This document shows, piece by piece, positions 17,619 to 28,719 of a DNA stretch of 40,091 bases (position 1 is the stretch's first letter; every line of letters begins with the position of its first letter). The position numbers were made by a program, and so were the translations under genes. The notes under the pieces are model-generated. The model was not told the origin of the DNA. It did no database searches and worked only from the letters and a program-made list of their open reading frames with translations. Origin of the DNA: Actinomadura sp. BRA 177 (lineage in GTDB: Bacteria > Actinomycetota > Actinomycetes > Streptosporangiales > Streptosporangiaceae); contig NZ_JABXFD010000650.1 of NCBI RefSeq assembly GCF_013372625.1, positions 1-40,091 on the forward strand, in the 5' to 3' direction.

Positions 17619-19069
17619 CCACCGGGACGGCGCCGGGGTCGTTCGCCCGCAGCCTGCTGCGCACCAAGCCGGTCGACCGGATCGTCGCCGAGGGCGGGCA
17701 GGGCGAGGGCGGCGAGCTGAAGCGCTCGATGAGCCTGCTGCAGCTCACCTTCTTCAGCGTCGGCGCGACCCTCGGCACCGGCATCTTCGTCGTCCTCGGC
17801 GAGGCGGTGCCGCTGGCCGGCCCGGCCGTCGTGCTGTCGTTCGTGCTCGCCGCCGTCACCGCGCTGTTCTCCGCCCTCTCGTACGCGGAGCTGGCCGGGA
17901 CGATCCCGGTGTCCGGCTCGTCCTACTCCTACGCCTACGCGACGCTCGGCGAGCTGGTCGCCTGGGTCTGCGGATGGTGCCTGCTGCTGGAGTACGCCGT
18001 GTCGGTGTCGGCCGTCGCGGTCGGCTGGGGCTCCTACCTCAACGCGTTCTTCGACTCGGCGTTCGGCTTCACGATCCCCGAGGAGATCAGCAACCCGCCG
18101 GGCGAGGGCGGCCTGGTCAACATCCCGGCCGTGGTCGTGGTGCTGATCGCCACGCTGCTGCTGCTGCGCGGCACGTCCGAGAGCGCCACCGCCAACACGA
18201 TCATGGTGTTCCTCAAGATCGCCGTGCTGCTGTTCTTCTGCGCGGTCGCCTTCACCGCGTTCCGGTCGGGCAACCTGAGCGCCTTCACCCCGATGGGCTG
18301 GGCCGGGATCAGCGCGGCCGGCGGCAAGGTGTTCTTCTCCTACATCGGCTTCGACGCCGCCTCCACCGCGGGCGAGGAGGCGAAGAACCCCCGCCGCGAC
18401 CTGCCCCTCGCGATCGTCCTGTCGCTGGCCATCGTCACCGTCCTCTACGTGCTGGTCGGCCTCGCCGCCGTCGCCGCGATGCACTGGCAGGAGTTCGAGA
18501 TCAGCGGCGCGGAGGCGTCCCTGGCGCAGGTGCTGAACGTCGCGACGGGGGAGGCGTGGCCGTCGATGATCCTCGCGCTCGGCGCCGTGATCGCCATCGC
18601 CAGCGTCGTCCTCACCGTCATGTACGGGCAGACCCGCATCCTGTTCGCGATGTCGCGGGACGGGCTCGTCCCGGACGTCTTCCAGAGGGTCAGCCCCGGC
18701 CGCCGCGTGCCCGTCGCCAACACGGTCATCGTGGCGGTGTTCATCGGGATCCTGGCCGCGGTGATCCCGCTCGGCCGGCTCGTGGACGCCACCAGCATCG
18801 GGACGCTGTTCGCGTTCGCGCTGGTCAGCGTCGGCGTCATCGTCCTGCGCCGGACGCGGCCCGAGCTGCCGCGCAGCTTCCGGACCCCGTTCTTCCCCGT
18901 CACGCCGCTGCTCGGCGTCGCGCTCTGCGTGTACCTGATGGTCGGCCTCGGCGGCGTCACCTGGATCGTGTTCGCGCTGTGGTGCGCGGTGGGCCTGGCC
19001 GCCTACTTCCTGTACGGCCGCAGGCACTCGCGGCTGGCGGATGGATCTGAGGGAAGGGGGACGCCATGA
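17615..19069 (+). CDS. APC-superfamily amino-acid permease, likely arginine/ornithine exchanger
   Basis: 484 residues from the GTG at 17615, which overlaps the arcC stop as GTGA. About 12 membrane helices; TM1 has the APC glycine motif VGATLGTGIFVVLGEAVPLAGPA, and FFSYIGFDAASTAGEEAKNPRRDLP is the conserved TM6-loop of cationic amino-acid transporter (CAT/YfnA-like) proteins. It is not the ArcD type normally found in ADI operons but sits in its place, so I infer arginine uptake with ornithine export. Followed by usp with an ATGA overlap. Confidence 0.92.
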   Translation: MTTGTAPGSFARSLLRTKPVDRIVAEGGQGEGGELKRSMSLLQLTFFSVGATLGTGIFVVLGEAVPLAGPAVVLSFVLAAVTALFSALSYAELAGTIPVSGSSYSYAYATLGELVAWVCGWCLLLEYAVSVSAVAVGWGSYLNAFFDSAFGFTIPEEISNPPGEGGLVNIPAVVVVLIATLLLLRGTSESATANTIMVFLKIAVLLFFCAVAFTAFRSGNLSAFTPMGWAGISAAGGKVFFSYIGFDAASTAGEEAKNPRRDLPLAIVLSLAIVTVLYVLVGLAAVAAMHWQEFEISGAEASLAQVLNVATGEAWPSMILALGAVIAIASVVLTVMYGQTRILFAMSRDGLVPDVFQRVSPGRRVPVANTVIVAVFIGILAAVIPLGRLVDATSIGTLFAFALVSVGVIVLRRTRPELPRSFRTPFFPVTPLLGVALCVYLMVGLGGVTWIVFALWCAVGLAAYFLYGRRHSRLADGSEGRGTP

Positions 19070-20001
19070 ACGACACCAACGGAATGCGGGTGCTGGTCGG
19101 GTACGCCCCCGACGAGCGCGGCGACGACGCGCTCGCGCTGGCCGCGCTGCTCGCCCGGACGATGAACGCGCCGCTGACGGCCGTCCACGTCCATCCGCCG
19201 CCGTGGCCGACCCCCGGCCCCGGCGCGGTGGACGCCGAATGGGTCGCCTACCTCAAGGGCCAGGCCGATGAGGCGCTCGCCGGCGCCGCCGCGCGGCTCA
19301 CGGAGCTGGACGTCCCGGAGCGGGACGTCGAGCTGCGCGTGCACGCCCACCGCAGCAGCGGGCGCGGCCTCATCCAGGTCGCCGGGGACGTGGGCGCCGG
19401 CCTGGTCGTGGCCGGTTCGGCGCCGCGCGGGCGGCGCGGCCGCGTCGCGATCGGCAGCACCGCCGACCAGCTGCTGCACGGCTCGCCCGTCCCGGTCATG
19501 CTGGCGCCGCGCGGCTACGCGGCGCACCCGCCGAAGCGCATCGCGCGGATGACCCTCGCCTACTTCCAGCGCCAGGACGCCGACGGCCCGCTGACGGCCG
19601 CCGCCTCGATCGCCGAGCGGCTGGACGCCGAGCTGCGGCTGCTCACGCTCGTGCTCAGACCTCCCGGCCTCGCCGCGAAGTTCCGCGTCCCGGGCGGGGT
19701 GCTGGACCGCCAGCTCGCCCAGGCCGAGGAGGACCTGCGCTACGCCGCCGGGCTGTTCGGCGGCGGGACGCCGGTGGAGCGGCTCACCGCCATCGGGTCC
19801 GACATCGCCAAGACGCTCGGCACCGTCGATATGCTGCACGGCGAGGTGCTCGCCTGCCTGTCCAGCCACGACGGGCCGCTGCGCAAGGTCTTCCTCGGGG
19901 AGAGCTCCGGCAAGATCGTCCGCGCCGCGCCGTGCCCCGTGCTGCTGCTGCCGCGCGGCGCCACCGCGCCGACCGTGGGGGAGAAAGCCCAGGTTAGGTA
20001 A
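19066..20001 (+). CDS. Universal stress protein, two tandem Usp domains
   Basis: 311 residues: UspA domain one about 7-150, domain two about 155-305. Each ends with the hydrophobic SPVPVMLAPRG or APCPVLLLPRG strand. Domain one has the ATP-binding loop in GSAPRGRRGRVAIGSTADQLL; in domain two the match is LSSHDGPLRKVFLGESSGKIV, so both may bind nucleotide. The start overlaps the permease stop as ATGA. Usp proteins accompany low-oxygen and starvation programmes in actinobacteria, which suits an ADI operon that makes ATP without respiration. Its stop codon lies inside the iron box that precedes sufR. Confidence 0.9.
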   Translation: MNDTNGMRVLVGYAPDERGDDALALAALLARTMNAPLTAVHVHPPPWPTPGPGAVDAEWVAYLKGQADEALAGAAARLTELDVPERDVELRVHAHRSSGRGLIQVAGDVGAGLVVAGSAPRGRRGRVAIGSTADQLLHGSPVPVMLAPRGYAAHPPKRIARMTLAYFQRQDADGPLTAAASIAERLDAELRLLTLVLRPPGLAAKFRVPGGVLDRQLAQAEEDLRYAAGLFGGGTPVERLTAIGSDIAKTLGTVDMLHGEVLACLSSHDGPLRKVFLGESSGKIVRAAPCPVLLLPRGATAPTVGEKAQVR

Positions 20002-20012
20002 GGCTTACCTGC
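19994..20012. promoter_or_regulatory. IdeR/DtxR-type iron box upstream of the suf operon
   Basis: TTAGGTAAGGCTTACCTGC matches 15 of 19 positions of the DtxR/IdeR consensus as I know it, and its core AGGTAAG-G-CTTACCT is a perfect 7-base inverted repeat. It overlaps the usp stop codon and is centred about 70 bases before the sufR start. That position is upstream of the core promoter, so it could serve activation or roadblock of read-through from the arc operon rather than simple repression. Confidence 0.75.
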
Positions 20013-20060
20013 GTGAGCTACGACATCGGCGTTCCGGTGTTTCAGGGGAAGGAATTACGG

Positions 20061-20076
20061 CACACTGATGTTGTGA
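20061..20076. promoter_or_regulatory. SufR-type operator overlapping the sufR start
   Basis: ACACT-N5-TGTGA (20062-20076), containing the inverted repeat CACA-N7-TGTG, covers the GTG start at 20073. It equals the palindrome I recall being reported for mycobacterial SufR (Rv1460). The left half, CACACT (20061-20066), is also at -10 spacing for a leaderless message, so a bound repressor would block polymerase. Confidence 0.65.
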
Positions 20077-20957
20077 AATACGTGAGCGAGGATCAGACGA
20101 CCACCGGAGGCGCCGCCGCGCGCCCTTCCGGCGTGCCGTCCAGCCCCGGTCACGTCGGTGGGGGCGGGTCTCTGTCGGGGGTCGGCTACAACACAGAGCG
20201 CGACACGCGCGCGCGGGTGGCCCGGCTGATCCTCGAGCACGGCCCGGTCACGGCGTCCACGCTGGGCGAGCGCGTCGGCCTCACGCCGGCCGCGATCCGC
20301 CGGCACCTGGACGCGCTGCTGGCCGAGGGGATGATCGAGGTCCGCAAGGCGCGGGTGCCGCAGACCCGGCGCGGCCGGGGGCGTCCCGCCAAGTGGTTCG
20401 CCATCACCGACGCCGGGCGCAGCGCGTTCGTGCACGCCTACGACGACCTGGCGGCGGGCGCGCTGCGCTTCCTCGCCGAGAAGGCGGGCGAGCACGCCGT
20501 CGCCGAGTTCGCCCGTCGGCAGATCGCCGACCTGGAGCGGCGGTACCTGCCGGTCGTGCAGGACGCCCCGCCCCAGCAGCGGGTCCGCACGCTCGCCGAG
20601 GCGCTGTCGGGCGACGGCTACGCGGCCGCCGCCGCCAAGGCGCCCCAGCCGGGCGGCGGCGAGCAGCTGTGCCAGCACCACTGCCCGGTCGCGCACGTCG
20701 CCGCGGAGTTCCCGCAGCTGTGCGAGGCCGAGACCGAGGCGTTCAGCCGGCTGCTCGGCACCCCCGTGCAGCGGCTGGCCACGATCGCCCACGGCGACGG
20801 GATCTGCACGACCCACGTCAGCCCGCGCTCCCTGTGCGGGACGGACCGGGCCGGCGATCCCGCCGCGAGCGTCACCCCCGGCGGGGACGCGGGGGACCAG
20901 GCGTCCCCCGAACGCACACAGATCAGTGACGAGGACTCCGGAGGGACGTCCCTATGA
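20073..20957 (+). CDS. sufR: SufR: Fe-S-sensing HTH repressor of the suf operon
   Basis: 294 residues from the GTG at 20073 (MKYVSEDQ). A low-complexity N-terminal ~38 residues is followed by a winged HTH (about 42-112: [30 protein letters not shown], then [17 protein letters not shown]) and a C-terminal cluster domain with Cys200, Cys204, Cys217 and Cys245 ([24 protein letters not shown]), the expected [4Fe-4S] ligands. It should repress suf when its cluster is full. The protein continues ~45 acidic, flexible residues past the usual end. An alternative GTG at 20013 would place the start above the operator and is less likely. ATGA overlap with sufB. Confidence 0.93.
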   Translation: MKYVSEDQTTTGGAAARPSGVPSSPGHVGGGGSLSGVGYNTERDTRARVARLILEHGPVTASTLGERVGLTPAAIRRHLDALLAEGMIEVRKARVPQTRRGRGRPAKWFAITDAGRSAFVHAYDDLAAGALRFLAEKAGEHAVAEFARRQIADLERRYLPVVQDAPPQQRVRTLAEALSGDGYAAAAAKAPQPGGGEQLCQHHCPVAHVAAEFPQLCEAETEAFSRLLGTPVQRLATIAHGDGICTTHVSPRSLCGTDRAGDPAASVTPGGDAGDQASPERTQISDEDSGGTSL

Positions 20958-22366
20958 CTACGGCAGCCCACCCTGAGCTAGAGGGGCTCGACAGGTACAA
21001 GTTCGGCTGGGTCGACTCCGACGAGGCCGGCGCCTCGGCGCGGCGCGGCCTGAACGAGGACGTCGTCCGCGACATCTCGGGCAAGAAGAACGAGCCCCAG
21101 TGGATGCTCGACCTGCGCCTCAAGGGCCTGCGGCTGTTCGACAAGAAGCCGATGCCCAGCTGGGGCTCCGACCTGTCCGGCATCGACTTCGACAACATCA
21201 AGTACTTCGTGCGCTCCACCGAGCAGCAGGCGACGTCCTGGGAGGAGCTCCCCGAGGACATCAAGAACACCTACGACAAGCTCGGCATCCCCGAGGCGGA
21301 GAAGCAGCGCCTCATCGCCGGCGTCGCCGCGCAGTACGAGTCGGAGGTCGTCTACCACAAGATCCGCGAGGACCTTGAGGAGAAGGGCGTCATCTTCGTC
21401 GACACCGACACCGGCCTGCGCGAGCACCCGGAGATCTTCCAGGAGTACTTCGGCTCGGTGATCCCGGTCGGCGACAACAAGTTCGCCGCGCTCAACACCA
21501 CCGTGTGGTCGGGCGGCTCGTTCGTCTACGTCCCGCCGGGCGTGCACGTCGAGATCCCGCTGCAGGCCTACTTCCGGATCAACACCGAGAACATGGGCCA
21601 GTTCGAGCGGACGCTGATCATCGCCGACGAGGGCTCCTACGTGCACTACGTCGAGGGCTGTACCGCGCCGATCTACAAGTCGGACTCGCTGCACTCGGCG
21701 GTCGTGGAGATCATCGTCAAGAAGGACGCCCGCGTCCGCTACACGACCATCCAGAACTGGTCGAACAACGTCTACAACCTGGTGACCAAGCGCGCCGTCG
21801 CCTATGAGGGCGCCACCATGGAGTGGGTCGACGGCAACATCGGCTCCAAGGTCACCATGAAGTACCCGGCCGTCTACCTGCTCGGCGAGCACGCCAAGGG
21901 CGAGACCCTGTCGATCGCCTTCGCGGGCGAGGACCAGCACCAGGACGCCGGCGCCAAGATGGTGCACGCCGCGCCCAACACCTCCTCCAGCATCATCTCC
22001 AAGTCGGTGGCGCGCGGCGGCGGCCGCACGTCCTACCGCGGGCTGGTGCAGATCCAGGAGGGCGCCGAGCACAGCAAGTCCACGGTGAAGTGCGACGCGC
22101 TGCTCGTCGACCAGATCAGCCGGTCCGACACCTACCCCTACGTCGACGTCCGCGAGGACGACGTCGAGATGGGGCACGAGGCGACCGTCTCCAAGGTGTC
22201 GGAGCAGCAGCTGTTCTACCTGATGAGCCGCGGCCTCACCGAGGACGAGGCGATGGCGATGATCGTGCGCGGGTTCGTCGAGCCCATCGCGCGCGAGCTG
22301 CCGATGGAGTACGCCCTTGAGCTGAACCGGCTCATCGAGCTGCAGATGGAAGGAGCCGTCGGCTGA
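20954..22366 (+). CDS. sufB: Fe-S cluster assembly scaffold SufB
   Basis: 470 residues, full length. SufB is the scaffold of the SufBC2D complex on which [4Fe-4S] clusters are built. Recognisable blocks: [92 protein letters not shown] (with the conserved cluster-region Cys) and the C-terminal [32 protein letters not shown] overlap with sufR and 1-base overlap with sufD. No intein is present, unlike the mycobacterial SufB. Confidence 0.98.
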   Translation: MTTAAHPELEGLDRYKFGWVDSDEAGASARRGLNEDVVRDISGKKNEPQWMLDLRLKGLRLFDKKPMPSWGSDLSGIDFDNIKYFVRSTEQQATSWEELPEDIKNTYDKLGIPEAEKQRLIAGVAAQYESEVVYHKIREDLEEKGVIFVDTDTGLREHPEIFQEYFGSVIPVGDNKFAALNTTVWSGGSFVYVPPGVHVEIPLQAYFRINTENMGQFERTLIIADEGSYVHYVEGCTAPIYKSDSLHSAVVEIIVKKDARVRYTTIQNWSNNVYNLVTKRAVAYEGATMEWVDGNIGSKVTMKYPAVYLLGEHAKGETLSIAFAGEDQHQDAGAKMVHAAPNTSSSIISKSVARGGGRTSYRGLVQIQEGAEHSKSTVKCDALLVDQISRSDTYPYVDVREDDVEMGHEATVSKVSEQQLFYLMSRGLTEDEAMAMIVRGFVEPIARELPMEYALELNRLIELQMEGAVG

Positions 22367-23502
22367 TGGGGCTCGACACCAAGCCTCTCTCGACGCTGCA
22401 CGAGAAGGCGTCTTACGACGTCGCCGACTTCGAGGTCCCGACGGGCCGCGAGGAGGAGTGGCGGTTCACGCCGCTGCGCCGCCTCCGCAACCTGCACAAG
22501 GGCACCGCCGCGGACGGCGGCAAGGTCCTGCTGGAGGTCGAGGCGGCCCCCGAGGTCACCGTCGAGACCGTCGGCCGCGACGACGCGCGCATCGGCAAGG
22601 CCTACGTCCCCGCCGACCGGGTCAGCGCGCAGGCGTGGAACTCCTTCACCGACGCCACCGTCGTGACCGTTCCGAAGGAGGCCGTCGCGTCGGCGCCGAC
22701 CATCCTGCGCCGGCGCGGCGAGGACGCGTCGGCCGCCGCCTACGGGCACACCACCGTCGTGGTGGAGCCGTTCGCCGAGGCCACCGTCGTGTTCACGCAC
22801 CGCGGCTCGGCGACCTACGCCGAGAACATCGAGTTCGTCGTCGGCGACGGCGCCCGCCTGTCGGTGATCAGCCTGCAGGACTGGGCGGACGACGCCGTCC
22901 ACGTCGCCCACCAGCATGCCCGGCTCGGCCGCGACGCCCGGTTCGTCTCGCACAACATCTCGCTCGGCGGCGACGTCGTGCGGATCTCGCCGTCGGTCGC
23001 CTACGGCGCGCCGGGCGGCGACGCCGAGCTGTACGGGGTGTACTTCGTCGACGGCGGGCAGCACCTGGAGCACCGCCTCCTCGTCGACCACGCCGTCCCG
23101 CACTGCCGCAGCCGCGTCGACTACCGCGGCGCGCTGCAGGACCAGGACGCGCACGCCGTCTGGATCGGCGACGTGATCATCCGCGCGGAGGCGGAGGGCA
23201 CCGACACCTACGAGCTGAACCGCAACCTCGTCCTCACCGACGGCACGCGGGTCGACTCGGTGCCGAACCTGGAGATCCTCACCGGCGAGGTCGCCGGCGC
23301 CGGGCACGCCTCGGCGTCCGGGCGGCTGGACGACGAGCATTTGTTCTACCTGCGGGCGCGCGGCATCACCTTCGACGAGGCGCGCCGCATGGTCGTCCGG
23401 GGCTTCCTCGGCCAGCTGGTCGAGCGCATCGAGGTCGCCGAGGTCCGCGACAAGGTCCGCGAGGCCATCGAGGAGGAGCTCGACCAGGGAGCGGCTCGAT
23501 GA
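22366..23502 (+). CDS. sufD: Fe-S cluster assembly protein SufD
   Basis: 378 residues. Paralogue of SufB and the third member of SufBC2D. It has the N-terminal SYDVADFEVPTGREEEWRFTPL, the beta-helix core with RGSATYAENIEFVVGDGARLSVISLQDW, and the C-terminal HASASGRLDDEHLFYLRARGITFDEARRMVVRGF. Begins one base inside the sufB stop (TGATG) and its stop overlaps the Rieske gene (ATGA). Confidence 0.97.
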   Translation: MGLDTKPLSTLHEKASYDVADFEVPTGREEEWRFTPLRRLRNLHKGTAADGGKVLLEVEAAPEVTVETVGRDDARIGKAYVPADRVSAQAWNSFTDATVVTVPKEAVASAPTILRRRGEDASAAAYGHTTVVVEPFAEATVVFTHRGSATYAENIEFVVGDGARLSVISLQDWADDAVHVAHQHARLGRDARFVSHNISLGGDVVRISPSVAYGAPGGDAELYGVYFVDGGQHLEHRLLVDHAVPHCRSRVDYRGALQDQDAHAVWIGDVIIRAEAEGTDTYELNRNLVLTDGTRVDSVPNLEILTGEVAGAGHASASGRLDDEHLFYLRARGITFDEARRMVVRGFLGQLVERIEVAEVRDKVREAIEEELDQGAAR

Positions 23503-23861
23503 CCACATCCGCGAAGCCCGGGGGGTCTGGGGGGGCGTCCCCCCAGAAGGGATACGTGAAGGTGTGCGCGCTGGAGGAGATCCCCGCCGACGGGGCCCTC
23601 GGCGTCGAGGTCGACGACACGCCCATCGCCGTCGTGCGCAGCGGCGCGGACGTGTACGCCGTGAACGACATCTGCTCGCACGCCGAGGTCTCGCTCTCCG
23701 AGGGCGAGGTCTACGACGGCACCATCGAGTGCTGGCTGCACGGGTCCTGCTTCGACCTGCGCAGCGGCAAGCCCACCAACCCGCCGGCCACGCAGCCGGT
23801 CGCCACCTACAAGGTCAAGGTCGAGGGCGGGGACGTCTACCTCTCGCTCGGCGACGACTGA
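23499..23861 (+). CDS. Rieske-type non-heme ferredoxin of the suf operon
   Basis: 120 residues with a single Rieske domain. The [2Fe-2S] ligands are Cys59 and His61 (ICSHAEV) and Cys78 and His81 (CWLHGSCF). Starts with a Gly/Ser-rich linker (GGSGG). Such small Rieske proteins are standard between sufD and sufC in actinobacteria; an electron-transfer role in cluster assembly is assumed, not shown. The ATG at 23499 overlaps the sufD stop. Confidence 0.94.
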   Translation: MTTSAKPGGSGGASPQKGYVKVCALEEIPADGALGVEVDDTPIAVVRSGADVYAVNDICSHAEVSLSEGEVYDGTIECWLHGSCFDLRSGKPTNPPATQPVATYKVKVEGGDVYLSLGDD

Positions 23862-23887
23862 CCCCACGACGAAGGACTATACGCACT

Positions 23888-25911
<2,024 letters not shown>

Positions 25912-25953
25912 CCGGCGCGCCGGTTGTAGCGAGAAAGGCTTGGAAGGGACGAC

Positions 25954-26412
25954 ATGCAGCTGGAGGCGATGTACCAGGAGGTCATCCTGGACCACTACCG
26001 CAACCCCCACCACAAGGGGCTGCGGGAGCCGTTCGAGGGCGAGGCGCACCACGTCAACCCGACCTGCGGTGACGAGGTGACGCTGCGCGTCCACCTGGAC
26101 GGCGAGGGCCAGGACGCCACCGTCGCCGACGTCTCCTACGACGCCATGGGCTGCTCGATCAGCCAGGCCAGCGCCTCGGTGATGTCCGACCTGATCATCG
26201 GGAAGTCGGTGAAGGAGGCGATGGCCGTCGGCGAGGAGTTCCTGGCCCTGATGCAGTCCCGCGGCCGGGACACCGAACCCGACGAGGACGTCCTGGAGGA
26301 CGCCATCGCCTTCGCCGGGGTCTCCAAGTACCCGGCCAGGATCAAATGCGCCCTGCTCGCCTGGATGGCGTGGAAGGACGCGACCGCACGCGCACTCGGA
26401 GAGGCATCATGA
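25954..26412 (+). CDS. sufU: SufU zinc-dependent sulfurtransferase (NifU N-terminal type)
   Basis: 152 residues. Accepts persulfide sulfur from SufS; zinc ligands and acceptor Cys38, Asp40 (NPTCGDEV), Cys67 (AMGCSISQ) and Cys132 (RIKCALLAW). It carries the ~18-residue insertion (around residues 85-115) that separates SufU from IscU. The ATG follows GGAAGGG. ATGA overlap with the next gene. Confidence 0.97.
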   Translation: MQLEAMYQEVILDHYRNPHHKGLREPFEGEAHHVNPTCGDEVTLRVHLDGEGQDATVADVSYDAMGCSISQASASVMSDLIIGKSVKEAMAVGEEFLALMQSRGRDTEPDEDVLEDAIAFAGVSKYPARIKCALLAWMAWKDATARALGEAS

Positions 26413-26735
26413 CCGACACGCCCGGCACCACCGTCCAGGAGGAAGAGGTCCTGGAGGCCCTGAAGGACGTCGTCGACCCCGAGCTCGGCATCAACGTCGT
26501 CGACCTGGGCCTGATCTACGGCGTCAACCTCGACGCCGAGGTCGCCACCATCGACATGACGCTCACCAGCGCCGCCTGCCCGCTCACCGACGTGATCGAG
26601 GACCAGGCCCACAGCGCCCTGGAGGGCCTCGTCAAGGACGTCAAGATCAACTGGGTCTGGCTCCCGCCGTGGGGCCCCGACAAGATCACCGACGACGGCC
26701 GCGACCAGCTCCGCGCCCTCGGCTTCAACGTCTGA
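26409..26735 (+). CDS. sufT: SufT/MIP18-family metal-sulfur cluster assembly factor
   Basis: 108 residues of the DUF59 (PF01883) family: EEVLEALKDVVDPELGINVVDLGLIYGV, then MTLTSAACPLTDVIED with the conserved Cys, and WVWLPPWGPDKITDDGR. Such proteins help cluster maturation or transfer. It is the last gene of the operon, with an ATGA overlap to sufU and a terminator 17 bases downstream; equivalent to Rv1466. Confidence 0.93.
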   Translation: MTDTPGTTVQEEEVLEALKDVVDPELGINVVDLGLIYGVNLDAEVATIDMTLTSAACPLTDVIEDQAHSALEGLVKDVKINWVWLPPWGPDKITDDGRDQLRALGFNV

Positions 26736-26751
26736 CCCGCACGCCCGCACC

Positions 26752-26783
26752 GAGGCCGCGCCCCCACCCGGGAGCGCGGCCTC
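26752..26783 (+). terminator. Terminator of the suf operon
   Basis: GAGGCCGCGC (26752-26761) and GCGCGGCCTC (26774-26783) form a perfect 10-bp stem with a 12-base loop, just after the last suf gene. No T-run follows, as is usual in high-GC actinobacteria. Confidence 0.75.
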
Positions 26784-26868
26784 TGGCGTACCGGGTCGTC
26801 CGAACGATGTACGCGGCATCCTTACCTGGGTGGACGAGGCATCGCGGCCGGGATGCTGAGATGGAGGC

Positions 26869-28029
26869 GTGCGAAGGGTCACCACGCGTCAGGACGCGCT
26901 GATCGCCGTGGCGGCGATGGCGGGCGGGCTCGTGCTGCTCGCCGCGAACGGCTACGCGAACTGGTGGGCGGGCTGGGAGGCGCCCGTCTGGGCGCGGGTG
27001 GCCGCGCTCGGCGGGCTGTGCGCGGCGACGCTGCTGCGGCGGACGGCGCCCCTGCTCGGGCTCGCGCTGTCCACGCCGTTCAACTTCCTGGACGTGGCGC
27101 TCGGGCCGGGGTTCGCGACCGCGGTGATCTACGGGGACGCGCTGTACGCGGCGAGCCTGTACGGGCGGCGCCGGACGGCGGAGTGGCTGCTCGGCGGGAC
27201 GGCCGCAGCGACGCTGGCGGTGACGGCCGGGATCGGCCTGGCGGTGCACGAGGTCGCGGTGGCCGTCGTCGCGGGCGCGGTGGCCGGGGTGACGTGGGTG
27301 GGCCCGGTGCTGACCGCGATGGCGGTGCGCGAGCACCGGTCCCGGGCGGAGGCGGAGCGGCAGCGGGCCGAGCAGGTGGCGCGGCTCGCGGAGCTGGACC
27401 GGCGCGCCGCGGTGGGCGCCGAGCGGGCCCGGATGGCCCGCGAGCTGCACGACGTGATCGCCAACCATCTGAGCGCGGTGGCGCTGCACTCCTCGGCGGT
27501 GCTGCGGGTGCCCGACCTGGAGCGGGCCGAGATCGAGCGGGCGATGCTGGTCATCCGGGAGAACAGCGTGCAGGGGCTCGCCGAGATGCGCCGGATGATC
27601 GGGCTGCTGCGCGATGGCGGTGACGCCGACCCGGCGGCCCGGCCGCGGCTCGCCGAGCTGGACCGGCTCGTCCGGCACACCGCGCGGTCGGATCTGTCGG
27701 CGTGCCTGGAGGTCGCGGGGGAGCCGGCGGAGCTGCCGGCGGCGGTGGAGCTGGCCGCGTACCGGATCGTCCAGGAGTCGCTGACCAACGCGCTGAAGCA
27801 CGCCGGGCCCGGCCGCGCGGAGGTCCGCGTCGAGTACGGGCGGCGGCTGGTGATCGACGTGCTCAGCCCGCTCGGCCGGGACGGCTCCCGGCTGCCGGGC
27901 AGCGGCAGCGGGCTGGTCGGGATGCGCGAGCGCGCGGTGATGCTGGCCGGGGAGTTCGACGCGGGGCCGGACGGCGGCCGGTGGCGGGTGCACGCCGAGC
28001 TGCCCGTGGAGCTGGAGAGGACGCCATGA
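26869..28029 (+). CDS. NarL-family sensor histidine kinase
   Basis: 386 residues. About five to six membrane helices in residues 10-155 and no large extracellular domain, a short coiled coil (about 153-185, rich in Arg/Glu/Ala), a HisKA_3 domain with phosphoacceptor His194 in RELHDVIANHLSAVALHSS, and an HATPase domain with RIVQESLTNALKHAG and SGLVGMRERAVMLAGEF. The signal is unknown; such kinases often sense membrane or cell-wall stress. GTG start at 26869. The stop overlaps the regulator gene (ATGA). Confidence 0.93.
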   Translation: MRRVTTRQDALIAVAAMAGGLVLLAANGYANWWAGWEAPVWARVAALGGLCAATLLRRTAPLLGLALSTPFNFLDVALGPGFATAVIYGDALYAASLYGRRRTAEWLLGGTAAATLAVTAGIGLAVHEVAVAVVAGAVAGVTWVGPVLTAMAVREHRSRAEAERQRAEQVARLAELDRRAAVGAERARMARELHDVIANHLSAVALHSSAVLRVPDLERAEIERAMLVIRENSVQGLAEMRRMIGLLRDGGDADPAARPRLAELDRLVRHTARSDLSACLEVAGEPAELPAAVELAAYRIVQESLTNALKHAGPGRAEVRVEYGRRLVIDVLSPLGRDGSRLPGSGSGLVGMRERAVMLAGEFDAGPDGGRWRVHAELPVELERTP

Positions 28030-28703
28030 TCGAGGTGCTGGTCGCCGACGACCAGGCGGCGGTGCGGGCCGGCCTGGTGCTGGTCCTGCGCGGCGCGCCG
28101 GACGTGCGGGTCGTCGGCGAGGCCGCGGACGGGCTGCGCGTGGTGGAGCTAGCCCGGGAGCTGCGGCCCGACGTCGTGCTCATGGACGTCCGGATGCCGC
28201 GCCTGGACGGCATCAGCGCGACGAGGGAGATCGCCGGGTTCACCGACGTGCTGGTGCTGACGACGTTCGACATGGACGAGTACGTGTTCGGCGCGCTGCG
28301 GGCGGGCGCCGCCGGCTTCCTGCTGAAGGACGTGGACGCCGACAAGCTCGTGGAGGCCGTCCGGACGGTCGCGGCCGGCGACGGCGTCATCGCCCCGCGG
28401 GTGACCCGGCGGCTGATCGGCGAGTTCGCGTCCCGTCCGGCGGTCCCGGCGGAGGCGCCCGGCCTGGACGAGCTGACGCCGCGGGAGCGCGAGGTGTTCG
28501 CGTGCCTGGGGGAGGGCCTGTCGAACGGGCAGATCGCGGCCCGCCTCGACATGGCGGAGACGACGACGAAGACGCACGTCAGCCGTATCCTCGGCAAGCT
28601 CGGGCTGGCAAGCCGGGTGCAGGCGGCCATCCTCGCCCAGGAAACGGTCTCCAGAGGACTTTCCGGGCGTGATCCGCACGAGGGATCACCCGGCCCGCGC
28701 TGA
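28026..28703 (+). CDS. NarL/FixJ-family response regulator
   Basis: 225 residues. Receiver domain 1-120 with acidic pocket VADDQ, phosphorylated Asp54 in VVLMDVRMPRLDG, Thr in LVLTTFD and Lys in GFLLKDV. LuxR-type HTH about 150-210 (LTPREREVFACLGEGLSNGQIAARLDM, then TKTHVSRILGKLGLASR). Partner of the kinase just upstream. Targets are not visible, though the divergent membrane gene and AIM24 genes lie next door. Confidence 0.95.
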   Translation: MIEVLVADDQAAVRAGLVLVLRGAPDVRVVGEAADGLRVVELARELRPDVVLMDVRMPRLDGISATREIAGFTDVLVLTTFDMDEYVFGALRAGAAGFLLKDVDADKLVEAVRTVAAGDGVIAPRVTRRLIGEFASRPAVPAEAPGLDELTPREREVFACLGEGLSNGQIAARLDMAETTTKTHVSRILGKLGLASRVQAAILAQETVSRGLSGRDPHEGSPGPR

Positions 28704-28719
28704 TCGCGCAGCGGCGGCC

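Noticed and set aside
20013..20072. Upstream GTG start for sufR at 20013
   Set aside because: It would put the SufR operator inside the coding sequence, adds residues without family match, and lacks a promoter or ribosome site at the right distance.
20954..22366. Intein in SufB
   Set aside because: Mycobacterial SufB often carries one, but this SufB is a continuous 470-residue protein with no splicing motifs.
26818..26830. Second iron box before the sensor kinase (CCTTACCTGGG)
   Set aside because: Only one half-site matches; the left AGGTAAG arm is missing.
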